In this document: positions 6,418 through 6,551 of the stretch, one piece after another
Position numbering within the stretch: position 1 is the stretch's first letter
Layout: every line of letters begins with the position of its first letter
NCBI GenBank assembly: GCA_040756715.1
Contig: JBFLYE010000192.1
Span: 1 to 6,551 of the forward strand
Direction: 5' to 3'
Source of the DNA: JBFLYE01 sp040756715 [NCBI: bacterium]
GTDB taxonomy: Bacteria; UBA9089; UBA9088
DNA: 6,551 nt
Made by a program: the position numbers and the translations under genes
The notes under the pieces: generated by a model
Database searches by the model: none
What the model was told of the DNA's origin: nothing
Seen by the model: only the letters and a program-made list of their open reading frames with translations

Positions 6418-6551
6418 ATGCAATACTTATAGTTAATTCCATAACGCTTTACAAAATGTATGTGTTTAGATAATCTTAAGGAAAACTTTATAAAATTATG
6501 AATTTTGAATGTTGAATTTTGAATTAAAAGGGGAAAAATTTTATAAAACTT
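6418..6551. other. A+T-rich noncoding region downstream of hslU
   Basis: No gene, GC-rich terminator hairpin or start of hslV is visible after the hslU stop. The only ATG of interest (6498) opens a frame of five codons. The stretch holds a 7-bp tandem repeat (6500-6525) and, at the right edge, AATTTTATAAAAC, which also occurs just before hslU and could belong to a promoter for a gene beyond the window. Confidence 0.6.
6500..6525 (+). repeat. 7-bp tandem repeat, 3.7 copies
   Basis: Units GAATTTT, GAATGTT, GAATTTT and a partial GAATT follow one another without gaps. The array is noncoding, about 83 bp after the hslU stop. I recall similar GAATTTT/GAATGTT heptads between genes in other bacterial genomes, but cannot confirm that here. 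Function is unknown. Confidence 0.8.

Noticed and set aside
6498-6515. ATG-initiated mini frame in the heptad repeat
   Set aside because: It stops after five codons and lies within tandem repeat sequence.
1-6551. CRISPR array, tRNA, rRNA, insertion sequence or transposase
   Set aside because: No spaced direct repeats, cloverleaf, rRNA signature, transposase motifs or terminal inverted repeats with target duplications were seen on reading both strands.

Overview
The window comes from a low- to mid-GC bacterium. It has bacterial promoters and Shine-Dalgarno signals, a class III prepilin, and HslU, the unfoldase of a bacterial proteasome-like protease. Arginine is mostly AGA/AGG and intergenic DNA is strongly A+T-rich. 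A type IV pilin-like protein beside a membrane-fused spermidine-synthase-like protein fits a poorly cultivated candidate phylum (Omnitrophota or Desantisbacteria type). That placement is an impression from style of sequence; no marker gene here fixes the taxonomy.

Layout. (1) Positions 3-1154, + strand: the 3' part of a gene that enters from the left edge. It encodes a multi-pass membrane protein with TPR-like helices on both sides of its membrane block. (2) 1187-1210: a perfect 24-bp GC-rich palindrome that ends this gene and the convergent one. (3) 1231-1833, - strand: a secreted type IV pilin-like or pseudopilin protein with an EF-hand-like loop and six C-terminal cysteines. It has a near-consensus sigma-70 promoter, a 19-bp perfect palindrome just downstream of the -10 box, and a strong ribosome binding site. 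(4) 1941-4886, - strand: a 981-residue protein with about 13 membrane segments, a spermidine-synthase-like methyltransferase-fold domain and a helical tail. Its promoter places the transcript start on the start codon, so the mRNA is probably leaderless. (5) 4887-5106: a divergent promoter region with two inverted repeats. (6) 5107-6417, + strand: hslU, complete, with no hslV beside it. (7) 6418-6551: A+T-rich DNA with a 7-bp tandem repeat and no gene.

The genes do not form one obvious pathway. The pilin-like gene and the large membrane gene lie on one strand, but each has its own promoter, and hslU is transcribed away from them. I do not see a clear new multi-gene system. The best leads are the membrane-fused SpeE-like protein that lacks aminopropyltransferase residues, the probable leaderless start of its gene, the metal-loop/cysteine pilin with its palindrome-rich promoter, and the solitary hslU.
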